Below are positions 34,118 through 44,282 of a stretch of DNA of 48,750 bases, one piece after another. Position 1 is the first letter of the stretch. Each line of letters opens with the position of its first letter. The DNA lies in NCBI GenBank assembly GCA_964429355.1, contig CAYSCH010000018.1, positions 1 through 48,750 of the forward strand, in the 5' to 3' direction. The notes under the pieces were generated by a model, which saw only the letters and a list, made by a program, of their open reading frames with translations, ran no database searches and had not been told where the DNA came from. A program made the position numbers and the translations under genes. The DNA comes from JAAYAY01 sp964429355. Lineage in GTDB: Bacteria; Planctomycetota; Planctomycetia; Pirellulales; Thermoguttaceae.

Positions 34118-34800
34118 TATTGCGAAAACATAACCGCTTGGCGACAGGGGACGCATTATGCCCCCACGCCCAAGGGAAAACTTGCGAGCTGTTGTCAGTG
34201 CTTTTCAGCAATTCGGCCATAGGGCGGCTGCGATCGGTCTGGTCGGCGGAAGGGACATTTTGCATGGAGCAGGGGCGGGGAGTAAGCAGACGGGTGGCAC
34301 TGGCCGGACTCAGCGATGACACGATCAGGCGCAGTTCGTCGCCGCGTCAGAATTTGTTGACCAATTTGGGTGGCACGTCCCTGAGGCACGAAGGGCGTGG
34401 CGGCCTGGCAAGTGGAGGTGCTCGCAGGCTGAGCACAGTGTGGACCGCGAATTGGAAATCAGAAAGGAAAATGGCTCTTTGGCTTGGGGGAGTCGTCACG
34501 CAGCAAAGGACGTGACGATGGAGCAACCAACAGGTAAGGTTCAACCTGCAGCGATTGGCGGCTGGGCGTCACGGCGCAAATCCGCGGCCTGCATAGAATA
34601 GACAGAGACTGTCGTACCAAATAGCCTTGCGGGATTCCCGGAGGAAATTGCGGCAAGGTGCTGGAACTCGATAGGCCGGGGCTGACAGAGTTCGTGGGCA
34701 AAACACGGACGAGGGTTTCTTCGAGCCGATCGCGGGATATCCGCCGCTGCCAGTAATCCCCGCCGGGGGACGGCCTTGTCAGCGGTTTTGCGATAGACGG
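34118..34800. other. Intergenic region, no gene seen
   Basis: About 680 bases between the start of tspO and the stop of the giant LEPR-XLL gene, both on the minus strand. No frame has protein-like composition with a start signal, and I see no terminator with a T-run. Confidence 0.5.
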
Positions 34801-37800
34801 TTAATCCCAATTGCCATCATACAACAACTCAAAATCAATCAGGTCACCCTCGTTCGCCTGGTCGTTGCCTTCGGAGCTGCAGACCTTGACGAAATCGAAA
34901 CCGATTGCTTCGGAAAGGACCTCCACACCGTTTCCTTTCCGCGTTTTCAACCGAGCGGTACTCTCGGCGGCCTCGAATACATCGTCCTGCGATCCATCGT
35001 GGAGTTTGGCCTTGTCGTAGCCTCCCATGGAGGAACTCGCATGGACCGAGTCGAAGGCGCGAACCGTAAGCCTGTAGAGTTGGCCCTCGGTATCGGAGTC
35101 GTAGATCTGCGTCTTGTGTACACGGAAGCGGACCTCGTCATTGCCGGCGGTGTCCAGGAGTTGCGCCGCGTTGTTTCCTCCGCTCTTGGCGGACGCGATT
35201 ACCTGAGTGAAACCGTGAGCTGTCACCCTGTAGTCGGGACCGCTCATCTGGCTCAGGTCCATTCCTCCAACGAAGTTGTCGTCGCCTTCGCCGTCGAAGA
35301 ATCGGGCCAGTCCCTGCTCTCCGTGATGGTAGGCCTCGACGAGTTCGAAGAACTTCGTCCGAGCGAAGAACTGTGCGCCATACATCTTGCTCCACTGCTC
35401 ACTGGCGTCGGCCTTGAACTTGACCCGACCCTCCTCGGGGCCGTTGATCACCGCGCTATCTGTTCCGCCGCTCTTGCCGTAGGCATGGACGAAGCTGAAG
35501 TCTGTGACGACATGCTCAAACCCGGGGCCGGTGAGCTTGCTCGATCCCGGGCCGCATTCGAGGTGGTCGTCGCCGGGCGAATCGTATAGAGACGCCGTAT
35601 CGATCCCACCACCACCGACAACCTCGATCGATGAGACCTGGTCTACGGAGATGGTCCACCCCGCACCCATCATCTGGCCGCTATCGGGATAGAGCTTGAC
35701 CTCCTCATCCCCGGACGAGCCGATCAGGGTGGCGGTATCGCTGCCGGTGCCGCCACCGAAGGCAACTTCAAGGTCGGCGGAGTCGCTGACAGGGTAGACC
35801 ACTCCGTTGATCGAAACCTCGATACCCGAACCGGCGTCGAATACGAATTGATCGTCGCCTTCGGTGTCGTAAACCGTCAGCGTTGTGTCGTGGCGGCTGA
35901 CGAGATTCAGCAATCTGAGGCTCGCGCCGGTCGATGTACCGGTCACGTAGAGGATGTGCTCGTGATCGCTGTCGACCGACATATCGACACGCTGGTTGCC
36001 ATCCACCTGTACCGAATAGAGGACATCGCCGGTCTGCCGGTCTTCGAGTTCCAGATACAGCGTTCCGGATCCTGCCGTGCCGATGGCCGTCATGAACCCG
36101 TCGCGTGCCGGAGTGAGGCGGTAGGCGAGGGTTCCACCGGAGAGATTCAGACCGGACAGTTCTCGATCGTCCACCACGCCGAGGTTTGTTTCCGAAACGG
36201 CGGTGCCGAACTCGATGGGCGCGTCGGCTCGCCCGTACCCGTCGTGCGCGCCCTCCGAGCCGGGATTGTCCTCGGGAGCGGGATCGGGAGTCGTGACGGT
36301 GGTGTCGTCGTCGATTGGAGGAATCGTGACGAGATTCAGCAATTCGACACGAGCGTCGGTCGACGTGCCGGCCACGTAGAGGATGTACTCCTGCCCGGCG
36401 TCGACCTGCAGTTCGACGCGTTGGTTGCCGTCGACGACGACCGAGTTGACGGCCTGGCCAGTATTGGGGTCCTCGAGTGTCAGCGAGAGCGTTCCTGACT
36501 CGGTACTGCCGATAGCCGTCAGGCAGGCGGTATTTACGGGGATGAGGTGGAACGTCAAGATTCCGCCGTTCGGATGGACGAACATTGTCGCCTGGTCCAC
36601 TTCGCCAAGCTCGAATTCGGTGGGCGGGTCGTCTTCGCCGGGTGGGTCGGTCTCGGAATCTGTCGGTTCCTCGTAGTCGCCGTAGTCGGCGTTCGGAGCA
36701 ACCGGATCGATTTGAATTTTCGAAGGGATGACTTGGTCGGCCAATCGCGCTCCCACGACGTACTCGGCAGTCGCCACGCCCTGCGCCCAGCCGGCGGCCA
36801 CATCCCGGGCCACGACCAACGAATAGGGGCCTCCCGCGCCGGTCACACGCAGGTAGTAGATGCCGGGCTGACCATCGGTGGTCGTATCGGTAATCCGGTC
36901 GATCGCTTGTCGCGGGCCGGTTCCCTTGACGCCTTCGGCCACGGCTCTCATCTGCGCGTCGAAAACCTTGATCCGAAGGGATGAGCCGGCGTCGGCGATC
37001 AGGCTCGCCGTCTGGCCGTCCGCGAGGCTGAAGCGATACCAATCCATGGCGGGCGGCTTGCTGGAGATCGCAAGGTCGTCGAAATCGATGGGATCGGCGA
37101 ACCGACCTTCCTGTTTGGAGACGGCGTAGTTCTGGAAGCGAATCCTGGTCGCTGAGTCAAGCGAAATGCCGGCCGCACTGACGGCTGCCATCAGATCCAC
37201 CGTGTGATTAACCCAGACTCCCGCTGCCTGTTCGGGAGCGTTCCAAACGGGATACCACGTCACACCGTCGGCGCTGATGGCGATCCCCGTGGCATTCGTC
37301 TTGTCTGTGAAGGTTCCGGAGAAAGGAGTGAAAACGTTGTTCGTTCCCTGGACCCGGAAGTCGAAACTCAGCGTTGCATTGTCCGTTACTTCGGACAGAT
37401 CGACAGTCCAGGTTGCATCGTAGTAGTAGGGCACCGAAGCATCCACGTGGTCGTCTTCCGCCGCTCCGGGGAACCCCATGTAACCGTCCACGAACCGGCC
37501 GTCGTCGTATACTGCCTGGAATCTCGGCAAGGCATGGTCCCTGCGCGTCGTACTGGCCCGCCACATGGCGCCCAGGTAGTCGACGGTGTAGTCGTTGTCA
37601 TAGCTGCCAGGAATCTTGTCGAACTTCTCGCTCGCACACAGCGCCGCCGAGGTGGGAAGTTCGCCGCGCACGGCGGCCGCCTCTCCGCCGCTACCGACCA
37701 GGTCCGTGAATGCCCCGTCGAGATCTTCGGCCGAGGCGGCGGTGTCGTTTGCCGTGCCGATCGTTGTCTCCTGTTCCACAACCGCGCCGATAACCAGCTT

Positions 37801-39525
37801 TCCTTCGTAGCGGCCGAATGAGCCACCGGTGCCGCCAACCACAATCTGGTACGTCCCGGCGACGGCCGCATCGTGCTTGAGAACCACTGCCGCTCCAGCC
37901 TCGCCCATCTTGACGGCCAGTTCCGAGGAGTCGGGGCCGAGAAGGCGGACGGTCGGCGCCAATGCCCCTTCGCCCTCCAGCGTCAGAGTAATGGTTTGCC
38001 CGGCCCCAAGTTGAACCGTCCACGGATCGGCAGCACCTGAGGCCTCCAATTCGCCCAGAAGCACGGTCTCATGCATGGAATCGCCCAGCAAGGCGTCCTC
38101 GATCCCGACCGCCAGGCCGCCCGAGAAACCTTGGACCGCGGTAGCCTGCAGATCTTGCACGGCGCCGGCGGCAATCTCGACGTTCCAGGCGCCTGGCGAG
38201 AGCGTTCTCGGTTGAACACGCACTGTATCCGGGTAGATCAATCGCACCGATTCGACGGGCAGGCCGTCCACGGTGAAATCCGCGACATCGAGCGAATCGA
38301 TTTGCAGGGCGTCGTTGAAAGTCACGTCCAGCGTCGGCACGGTGCCCACCGGCTCAGTGCCTTGGGTCACGCCGACAACCTCGAACGGGCTGGTGTCGAC
38401 GTTGGCTGCCTCGTTGCGGGTGATCACCAGGCTGTAGTCCCAGTCGGGTGTCGTCACGACCGCTCCGGCGCGGACGCGGTAGGTTTGCGGAGTGCCATCG
38501 GTGGTCAGGTCGCGGAAGTCATGAATTGCCACGACGTTGTTGCCCTGGACATCTCCGAAGGCGAGCCGGTTGCCGGCAGTATCGTAGACCTCGAGCACTG
38601 TTTCCGCCGGCAGGCCTTCCGCAGCCATGGCCAGGCTGGCCGACTGCCCGTCCTCAAGGGTAAATTCGTACCAGTCGCCGATCGGATCGGCAGACGTGAG
38701 CAGGACGGCGTCCCAGCCGCGTCCCGCCTCGGGAAGCAGGCGGTTGCCGATGTAACTGCCGGGAATCTCGTACCAATCCACCTGCTGGAAATGGAAGACG
38801 TAGGTAGGCGTCAGGGGATCTCCGTACTCTTCCGCCAGTGCGGCCAGATCGATCGTATAGTGAACCCACTCCCCCGATTTCTGATCTGGCGGCACCCAGA
38901 CTCGCAGCGGCGTGCTGATGTCCACCAGGTTTCCGTCCTTACCCACCGTTTGCCCCACGATCCCTTCGATGACGACCCCATCGTCCTGGTTGGTAGACTG
39001 GTGATCATGCCAATGGAGCGACTGACCTGCCCCCTCCCAGGAGGCGTGCCAGAACGAGAGGAGGGGGTTCTCGATTGCCGAGACATCGACCCTCCAAGAT
39101 GCCCCCCACATCGGGCCGTGCATCATCAAGGCGGCATCGCCGTCAACCGAACCCCACTCTGTTGACGTGAAGACAGGTGCGACCTCTTCACCCATATCGT
39201 TCCAGTCCCAGCCATCGCCCGGCTGTCCCGACTCGAAGCTATTGCCAATGGCGTGCAGCGATCCGTAGACGACGACTTGTTCACCCTGGTTGCCTCCCAG
39301 CGCACGGAACGAAGCGTCGACGTTCTCAGGAGTCGCCTCGTCCAGGGTGGGGTTTGCACTCAGTAATCGACGTTGTTCCAGCGGCTCGAACCCGATTCTC
39401 CGATACCGTGGTGAACGCTGGTCGCGGAAGGAACTGCCAAATTTGAACCAAGGAGTTGGATGACTGGAAAACGTCTTGTCGCTACGAGATTTGCTGGCCG
39501 AAGTGAGCTTCCATTGGCTGTTCAT
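34801..39525 (-). CDS. Giant secreted LEPR-XLL repeat protein
   Basis: 1574 residues from ATG 39525. Residues 46-56 read FEPLEQRRLLS, the LEPR-XLL-type N-terminal motif of large exported planctomycete proteins. Then come MAM/jelly-roll-like segments with matching texts (YEFTLEDGQSASLAMAAEG; DWYRFSLADGQTASLIADAG) typical of pre-peptidase C-terminal (PPC) domains. Two near-repeats follow (LEDPNTGQAVNSVVVDGNQR and LEDRQTGDVLYSVQVDGNQR, each leading to ILYV-GTSTxAxxxLLNLV). The last ~400 residues hold about five to six ~70-residue units with a GG-D-A-L-D-S-GDD pattern. A cell-surface or adhesion role is likely; no catalytic residues were seen. An Asp/Glu-rich composition suggests calcium binding. 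Confidence 0.88.
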   Translation of the reverse strand: MNSQWKLTSASKSRSDKTFSSHPTPWFKFGSSFRDQRSPRYRRIGFEPLEQRRLLSANPTLDEATPENVDASFRALGGNQGEQVVVYGSLHAIGNSFESGQPGDGWDWNDMGEEVAPVFTSTEWGSVDGDAALMMHGPMWGASWRVDVSAIENPLLSFWHASWEGAGQSLHWHDHQSTNQDDGVVIEGIVGQTVGKDGNLVDISTPLRVWVPPDQKSGEWVHYTIDLAALAEEYGDPLTPTYVFHFQQVDWYEIPGSYIGNRLLPEAGRGWDAVLLTSADPIGDWYEFTLEDGQSASLAMAAEGLPAETVLEVYDTAGNRLAFGDVQGNNVVAIHDFRDLTTDGTPQTYRVRAGAVVTTPDWDYSLVITRNEAANVDTSPFEVVGVTQGTEPVGTVPTLDVTFNDALQIDSLDVADFTVDGLPVESVRLIYPDTVRVQPRTLSPGAWNVEIAAGAVQDLQATAVQGFSGGLAVGIEDALLGDSMHETVLLGELEASGAADPWTVQLGAGQTITLTLEGEGALAPTVRLLGPDSSELAVKMGEAGAAVVLKHDAAVAGTYQIVVGGTGGSFGRYEGKLVIGAVVEQETTIGTANDTAASAEDLDGAFTDLVGSGGEAAAVRGELPTSAALCASEKFDKIPGSYDNDYTVDYLGAMWRASTTRRDHALPRFQAVYDDGRFVDGYMGFPGAAEDDHVDASVPYYYDATWTVDLSEVTDNATLSFDFRVQGTNNVFTPFSGTFTDKTNATGIAISADGVTWYPVWNAPEQAAGVWVNHTVDLMAAVSAAGISLDSATRIRFQNYAVSKQEGRFADPIDFDDLAISSKPPAMDWYRFSLADGQTASLIADAGSSLRIKVFDAQMRAVAEGVKGTGPRQAIDRITDTTTDGQPGIYYLRVTGAGGPYSLVVARDVAAGWAQGVATAEYVVGARLADQVIPSKIQIDPVAPNADYGDYEEPTDSETDPPGEDDPPTEFELGEVDQATMFVHPNGGILTFHLIPVNTACLTAIGSTESGTLSLTLEDPNTGQAVNSVVVDGNQRVELQVDAGQEYILYVAGTSTDARVELLNLVTIPPIDDDTTVTTPDPAPEDNPGSEGAHDGYGRADAPIEFGTAVSETNLGVVDDRELSGLNLSGGTLAYRLTPARDGFMTAIGTAGSGTLYLELEDRQTGDVLYSVQVDGNQRVDMSVDSDHEHILYVTGTSTGASLRLLNLVSRHDTTLTVYDTEGDDQFVFDAGSGIEVSINGVVYPVSDSADLEVAFGGGTGSDTATLIGSSGDEEVKLYPDSGQMMGAGWTISVDQVSSIEVVGGGGIDTASLYDSPGDDHLECGPGSSKLTGPGFEHVVTDFSFVHAYGKSGGTDSAVINGPEEGRVKFKADASEQWSKMYGAQFFARTKFFELVEAYHHGEQGLARFFDGEGDDNFVGGMDLSQMSGPDYRVTAHGFTQVIASAKSGGNNAAQLLDTAGNDEVRFRVHKTQIYDSDTEGQLYRLTVRAFDSVHASSSMGGYDKAKLHDGSQDDVFEAAESTARLKTRKGNGVEVLSEAIGFDFVKVCSSEGNDQANEGDLIDFELLYDGNWD

Positions 39526-40377
39526 GGCGTTGACTCTCCCCATGGAATGTGGATATTACCCCTCGGAGTTCTCGCGAACTCACGTAGCAAGGCTGTCCGC
39601 AGGCGGACTGGCTGATGAGTCACCGCTACCAGAGATCACGCTCCCGCGATCCAAGAGGGAGGCCGCACCCCTGCGGCACAACTAGAGCGTCGCTTCATCC
39701 TTCCGTGAACGCAACTTGCCGCGTCTGTTCCCCCAAATCGGAAGCGATCAATAGAATTAAACGTCGGCCAGTGAAAATAGTTTCGCAGCAATTCGCAAAT
39801 ATCGCATAAATTCCCCACCCTATTTTTCCCACACGCGGGGCCGCGAGCACAAATCCTGTCTACCATATCTGGCGATTGTTCCTATCGAGTGAGCACACGG
39901 CAAAAAGTGATAGAGAACCTGCGGAAAACAGTCGGCTCAGTCAAAACGCCTCAGTACCCCTCTGGTTCGCTATTATCTGGCAAGACAGCGAAGCCTTATC
40001 CCTGGATTGGGTGACTGCTTCGAGACCACTACTGACCGGAGGACGATTGACGATTGTTGGGAGCGGAGGCTCAGCGTCTGCATCGGGTAGTCCCAGGAGG
40101 AACCAGGTCGATCCAGCCGCGCTCGGACCAACCGGCCGGATCCTGTCCTGAGGCTGGCTCCGCTGCCCAGGCTCGAGAACCTTTGGTAAATAAGCGTTCT
40201 CGCGCTGCGGTCTGGCCAGCGAGGCCTGGAACAGCCCCGATTCACCTGCATGGTCTGCGGACGCTGCCCGTTGAAGAAGACATGGCCCTTTTCTGGGCGA
40301 GTTCGGGACCGGAGAAAAGGTGTTCCGCTTCCGCCCGCCGAAAGGGCCCCGTGAAACGGTAGTTTGGAGCCTTCGAT
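39526..40377. other. Intergenic region, no gene seen
   Basis: 850 bases upstream of the LEPR-XLL gene. An A+T-rich patch (39760-39840) probably holds that gene's promoter, but no clear pair of boxes was found. The open frames on both strands have noise-like composition. Confidence 0.5.
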
Positions 40378-40407
40378 TTGACAAGGTACCGGTAAACACG
40401 CTAGAAT
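40378..40407 (+). promoter_or_regulatory. Near-consensus promoter before an orphan ORF
   Basis: Perfect TTGACA (40378-40383), 18-nt spacer, TAGAAT (40402-40407). It precedes the ORF beginning at 40433 by 25 bases. Confidence 0.55.
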
Positions 40408-40432
40408 CGTAGCTGGCCGGCACTTAGGTGGG

Positions 40433-40834
40433 TTGACTGGGGTACGAACGTGTCACGTTTGGAATCCATCCTTGACTGGACTGGGGTCGGTCGGCGGTTC
40501 TGTGGTAGTTGAGAACAACACTTACGTTCTGGCCACTTCGCGGGCTGTTCCGCTCGACGAGACGGCTATTTTCTTTCAGGCTCGTGGGCACGGGGGGCCG
40601 GACACTGCCGGCACGATCTCCTTTTCCCTCGACGCCGACATCTGGACGCCTATCGGTGAGTGGACGCCCGCCGAAATTGAAGCGGGGGCGACTCGCCAGA
40701 ACTGGCATCGGCTCGATTTCTCCACGCTCCATCGGGACCTGAAGGCGGCTCGAATCTTCGTGAAGTTCGACTACACGGGGGGCCGGGAGAAACTGGTCAT
40801 CTCCGGGGTTGCCTGGTCCTACGAAGGGAAATAG
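40433..40834 (+). CDS. Unknown protein, beta-rich, possibly a gene fragment
   Basis: 133 codons from TTG 40433 (the only plausible start after the promoter; AGGTGG immediately before). From residue ~22 the sequence looks like a real beta-sandwich protein: SVVVENNTYVLATSRAVPLD, TAIFFQARGHGGPDTAGTIS, WHRLDFSTLHRDLKAARIFV and KLVISGVAWSYEGK. No family recognised and no signal peptide. Ends at TAG 40832-40834, after which the same frame stays open (next entry). Confidence 0.45.
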   Translation: MTGVRTCHVWNPSLTGLGSVGGSVVVENNTYVLATSRAVPLDETAIFFQARGHGGPDTAGTISFSLDADIWTPIGEWTPAEIEAGATRQNWHRLDFSTLHRDLKAARIFVKFDYTGGREKLVISGVAWSYEGK

Positions 40835-41065
40835 CCGCGACTCGCTTCTGGGGCGGCCCCCATCCACTCGATCGAGACGGCCGACATCCTGTTCCATTTG
40901 GTCTCGGTGAAGCACGATGCAGCATCGCGGTTCGAAACGTTGTCTTCGGCCCAGCGCGAAGCCGTGCGCGACCTCTTGCTGCTGCGGGTGTCCGACGCCC
41001 ATCGGGAGTTTGAGCGCCCAATGATCGAGGCGGCGCTTGAGCGATTATTGGACGGCTCATACTGA
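40835..41065 (+). pseudogene. In-frame open continuation after the TAG, probable gene remnant
   Basis: The 76 codons after the TAG remain open and protein-like to TGA 41063-41065, including IHSIETADILFHLVSVKHDA, SRFETLSSAQREAVRDLLLL and SDAHREFERPMIEAALERLL. The last helix resembles C-terminal helices of planctomycete hypothetical proteins or cytochrome-like fragments; no assignment is safe. Either the two parts were one gene split by a nonsense codon, or this is the tail of another lost gene. Confidence 0.35.
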
Positions 41066-41092
41066 GTCGTGAGTTTCCGGTGCGGGACTGGT

Positions 41093-41779
41093 TCAGAGAG
41101 CGGCTTTTGGATTCGAGAACCGCAATCCGTCCATGTCGTGGAATGTGCCGTACTCGGTGACCAGGGCTCCTTCGGGGCCAGCCACCATGAAGTGCCAGGC
41201 GGTGAGCCGGTTCAGGTCGCCGACGTCGTCGACCTGGAGTGGTTGGCACCGCCGCGACTTGACGAGGCCGCGCTGGCTCGGCGGGATCTTCTCGAGCAGA
41301 TCGGGGGTCGGTTCGCCTTCGCCGAAGGTGTAGATCATGCCGTGGCGAGGATGCCACGATTCCATCTTGGCAGCTCCCTTGGCGGTTTCCAGATGGCAGT
41401 GCTCGGCAATCATCTGGCCGGGGAGGAGGTAGATCTCGTGGCCAAAGTAATTGTAGTCCTGGCGGTTGAGCCAGAAGATGCCGGCCATTCCCACGCGGGC
41501 GAAATCGCCGAGCCCGAAGTCAAGGATCCACATCTCCTTCTTGAGGCGATCCGAGATCGGATAATTGAAGCGGCGGAACATGTCGAAGTAGGCCTCACGG
41601 GCTTTGTCTTCGCGAAAAGTTCCGTCGCTGCCGTAGAACTCGGCGCTTTCGTAGGTCTTCACCTGGGGTGCCTCGTCTGCCGCGGCACCGGCGTGCACCG
41701 CCAGGCTGCCGGTCACAGCGGCCGCCGAGCCCAACAGCATATTTCGGCGGGTCCACGAACTGGATTGTTTGTCGGCCAT
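41093..41779 (-). CDS. Tat-exported cupin protein, D-lyxose ketol-isomerase-like
   Basis: 228 residues from ATG 41779 (GGGAG 9 nt upstream). The N-terminus has a twin-arginine signal (SSWTRRNMLLGSAAAVTGSL). The cupin core shows HEIYLLPGQMIAEHCHLETA, with His-x-His and a following Glu, and further His residues in ESWHPRHGMIYTFGEGEP, plausible metal ligands. The arrangement resembles the cupin fold of D-lyxose/D-mannose isomerases, though these are normally cytoplasmic. A role in extracytoplasmic sugar handling with the upstream GH172 enzyme is inference. The 258-base gap to that gene contains no ORF of note. Confidence 0.65.
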   Translation of the reverse strand: MADKQSSSWTRRNMLLGSAAAVTGSLAVHAGAAADEAPQVKTYESAEFYGSDGTFREDKAREAYFDMFRRFNYPISDRLKKEMWILDFGLGDFARVGMAGIFWLNRQDYNYFGHEIYLLPGQMIAEHCHLETAKGAAKMESWHPRHGMIYTFGEGEPTPDLLEKIPPSQRGLVKSRRCQPLQVDDVGDLNRLTAWHFMVAGPEGALVTEYGTFHDMDGLRFSNPKAAL

Positions 41780-42037
41780 AAGAAGTTACTCCCTGTTGTG
41801 GTGTTGTGGTGTCGTTGTTGGGTTTGGTGTTCTTGGAGCCGATTCCAGAACCTGCGGACTCTTGCGGCAGTCTTGAAACCGCTTTTTGGGGCACTCCTGC
41901 TGGGCGGAGGAGTTGTCAGAGGGCCAAAGGCAAGACCTCGTCGTCCAGAAAGGCCAGGATGTCCTCGCCAACCGGGCCTGCTTGCGGCAGCGGACTGCCG
42001 GAGGACGTCATTTTACAGGAGGAAAAGTCGTATGCAA

Positions 42038-44062
42038 TTACTTCTTCTCCAGCTTCACCTCATCCAGGCCGAACATGAAGGAGGGATCGGCCTTGTCGTT
42101 CTTGCCAACAATCTCCACACCGAGGACGTGCTCGCCCTCGGTGAGCTCGACGGTGCCGAGCGGGATCGCGTCGGTGCGGATGACCTTCGGATTGTAGAGG
42201 TCGATCGGCTCGCCGAGCTTCCGGCCGTCGACCGAGAACTGCACGATGCCGTAGTCTCTTGCCTTGGTGAGAATGACGCTCAGGTCGTAACGGCCGTCGG
42301 CCGCGACCGGGAGGGCGATGTCGAGCTTGTCGCCCGGATTGGCGCCGATCCACCAGAGTTGATCGTCGCCCGTCCAGTTGCTGCCGAACTCGGTGAGGTT
42401 CTGGGTGTGGGGATCGCCGGCCGGCTCGCCGAGAACACGGAATCCACCTGCCACGATGGGCAGCTTGACATAGTAGTCATGGCGCTGGTCGACGGGCACC
42501 GGCTCGTAGGGATCGACGCCCCCGGGGGCCAGGTACCAGCAGACGGTTGCGGCGTAAAGGGTGCCCTTCTCTTCCGTGCGGTAGTATTTTTCGATGCAGC
42601 CTTCGAACGAGGTCTGGAAGGGGACGGCGTCGGCCACGTGCCAGCGAAGCACCGACTGGTGCCCCTTGTTGCCCATGGTCATCGTCTGGGAGTGGAAGGG
42701 GCGCTGGAACAGGTTGGGGTCGCACCAGGCGTAGCCAAAATAGTCCTCTGACCCGGTGCCGATGGTGGAGGGGAACTTTTCGCCGTCGACGAAAAACTTC
42801 TCATCCCCTTCGCCCCACCAGCCGCCTTGCGGGTTCCACACGTGGAGCATCACACCCATGAACCGGCCGCGGCCCTCGGTCTTCAGCATGGTCCAGTCGG
42901 GCCAGCGGTCTTCCGGCAGGGTGACTGTGTCGCGATGCCACTTGCAGTGGAAATAGCCGAGCCCCTCGAAGCTCTTGAGCGGCTCGTGCACGATCGTCAG
43001 TTCCACCTGGCGGGCCTTCTGGCCGTCGTTGACCAGTTCCACCAGGGCCTTCTTGCCGAAGGGCATGGTCCAGTTGGCATAGAAGCCCTCTTCGGTCATG
43101 CCGGTGACCCAGTTGGTGTAGAGGTTCTTGCCCGGCGCCGTGCCGAAGAAGTCGCCCAGGGGGCACCAGACGGCCGGTTTGGCCTCGCCGTCGAAGGTGA
43201 TCTGGATGCAGAGCTCGCGGAGGGCGGCCATCTCGTCGGCCCGGTCGCCGAGGGGCACCTTGGCCTGGATGGAGGTGATGGTGCGGGGACCGGCGAGCTC
43301 GACCACCTTGGTTGCCGCGCCGCCGGCAACCTTGAGGGAGTTGTGTGCCACATCGGGCCCAGCGGGGAGCGAGTCGGCCTTGTTGGCCATACGACCGGCG
43401 ACCAGTTCGTTGTACTGTTTCAGGGCGGAGGCATTCTGGGCCACGAGGTCCGCGGAGAAGGTGGGGAGCTTCGTTCCTTCGGGGAAGGTGGTGTAGACGA
43501 ACTGGTAGTAGGCGCCCCACTCCTTGTCGGCCACGATTTTGCAGGACTTCTGGTAGGGGATGGGGAGGTAGAGGTTCTGCCCATGGCACCCGCTCTGGGC
43601 CAGGTCATACGACACGGACGGGAAGTTGAAGGGGGCCGTATCGCCGGAGAAGTAGTTTTTGAAGGGGAGGTCGACGACCGGTTCCTCGCTGCCGTCGAGA
43701 TAGATCTTCACGTGGCCGTCGAGGGCTCGGGCCGACCAGGTCCGCCAGATGCATCCCGGGCCTTCCATCTCGGCCATGACGATGCGCCCGTCTTCTTCAC
43801 GGATGAAGTCACCGCCATCGCCGTTGGCGTCCCAGTTGAGGTACTTGCCGGTCTGGGGATCGTACTTGCTGGCCCGGTCCCAGCTCGACCACTGCCGGCA
43901 CGTTTCACCGACGGCCGGCAGAGTGGCCGGGTGCGCAAGATCAGTCATGCGGGCGACCAGATCGGCGTACGACAGGGTTTCGCCGGCCTGGGCAGAAGAC
44001 ACGAGGCTGGCAGAGAGACTCGCCAGCAGGAAGAGGGCAAAAGCAATCGGGCATCGTTTCAT
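42038..44062 (-). CDS. Exported GH172 (DUF2961) glycoside hydrolase
   Basis: 674 residues from ATG 44062 (AAGGA 8 nt upstream). A signal peptide (CPIAFALFLLASLSASLVSS) is followed by DUF2961 hallmarks: CRQWSSWDRASKYDPQTGKY, NGDGGDFIREEDGRIVMAEM, GPGCIWRTWSA, YLDGSEEPVVDLPFKNYFSG, and later GTGSEDYFGYAWCDPN. DUF2961 is now GH172, with activities on difructose dianhydride and arabinofuranosyl linkages. The C-terminal ~150 residues are a carbohydrate-binding-like beta-sandwich (DKLDIALPVAADGRYDLSVI). It faces the same way as the cupin gene, so the pair is likely co-expressed. Confidence 0.88.
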   Translation of the reverse strand: MKRCPIAFALFLLASLSASLVSSAQAGETLSYADLVARMTDLAHPATLPAVGETCRQWSSWDRASKYDPQTGKYLNWDANGDGGDFIREEDGRIVMAEMEGPGCIWRTWSARALDGHVKIYLDGSEEPVVDLPFKNYFSGDTAPFNFPSVSYDLAQSGCHGQNLYLPIPYQKSCKIVADKEWGAYYQFVYTTFPEGTKLPTFSADLVAQNASALKQYNELVAGRMANKADSLPAGPDVAHNSLKVAGGAATKVVELAGPRTITSIQAKVPLGDRADEMAALRELCIQITFDGEAKPAVWCPLGDFFGTAPGKNLYTNWVTGMTEEGFYANWTMPFGKKALVELVNDGQKARQVELTIVHEPLKSFEGLGYFHCKWHRDTVTLPEDRWPDWTMLKTEGRGRFMGVMLHVWNPQGGWWGEGDEKFFVDGEKFPSTIGTGSEDYFGYAWCDPNLFQRPFHSQTMTMGNKGHQSVLRWHVADAVPFQTSFEGCIEKYYRTEEKGTLYAATVCWYLAPGGVDPYEPVPVDQRHDYYVKLPIVAGGFRVLGEPAGDPHTQNLTEFGSNWTGDDQLWWIGANPGDKLDIALPVAADGRYDLSVILTKARDYGIVQFSVDGRKLGEPIDLYNPKVIRTDAIPLGTVELTEGEHVLGVEIVGKNDKADPSFMFGLDEVKLEKK

Positions 44063-44120
44063 GAGGTGTTTCCTTGTGAGGTGACACTTGGTGGTTGACG
44101 CTCAAAAGATCGCGGGGGAG

Positions 44121-44282
44121 CTACATTTCGCTGTTTCGTTGTCCCGGGCGTGTGATACCCTTGGGGCCGTTGGCCCGGATTGCCTTGAGGTAGGGCATGG
44201 ATCGCATTTCCGGGCACGCCATGACCGCCTGCTGGAACACGTCAGGGGGTCGGTACTGATGGGCGTCAATATGGAAGTACAT
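44121..44282 (-). CDS. Small ORF, 53 residues, unknown; maybe a gene tail
   Basis: ATG 44282 with AGGA 8 nt upstream. The product MYFHIDAHQYRPPDVFQQAV and onward looks protein-like (SMPYLKAIRANGPKGITRPG). It precedes the GH172 gene by 58 bases on the same strand. It may be a small leader-borne gene or the 3' remnant of a lost gene. No family recognised. The stretch 44283-44677 shows no other gene. Confidence 0.3.
   Translation of the reverse strand: MYFHIDAHQYRPPDVFQQAVMACPEMRSMPYLKAIRANGPKGITRPGQRNSEM

Noticed and set aside
41069..42751. 560-codon plus-strand frame across the cupin and GH172 genes
   Set aside because: Crosses two well-supported minus-strand genes and their gap; shadow.
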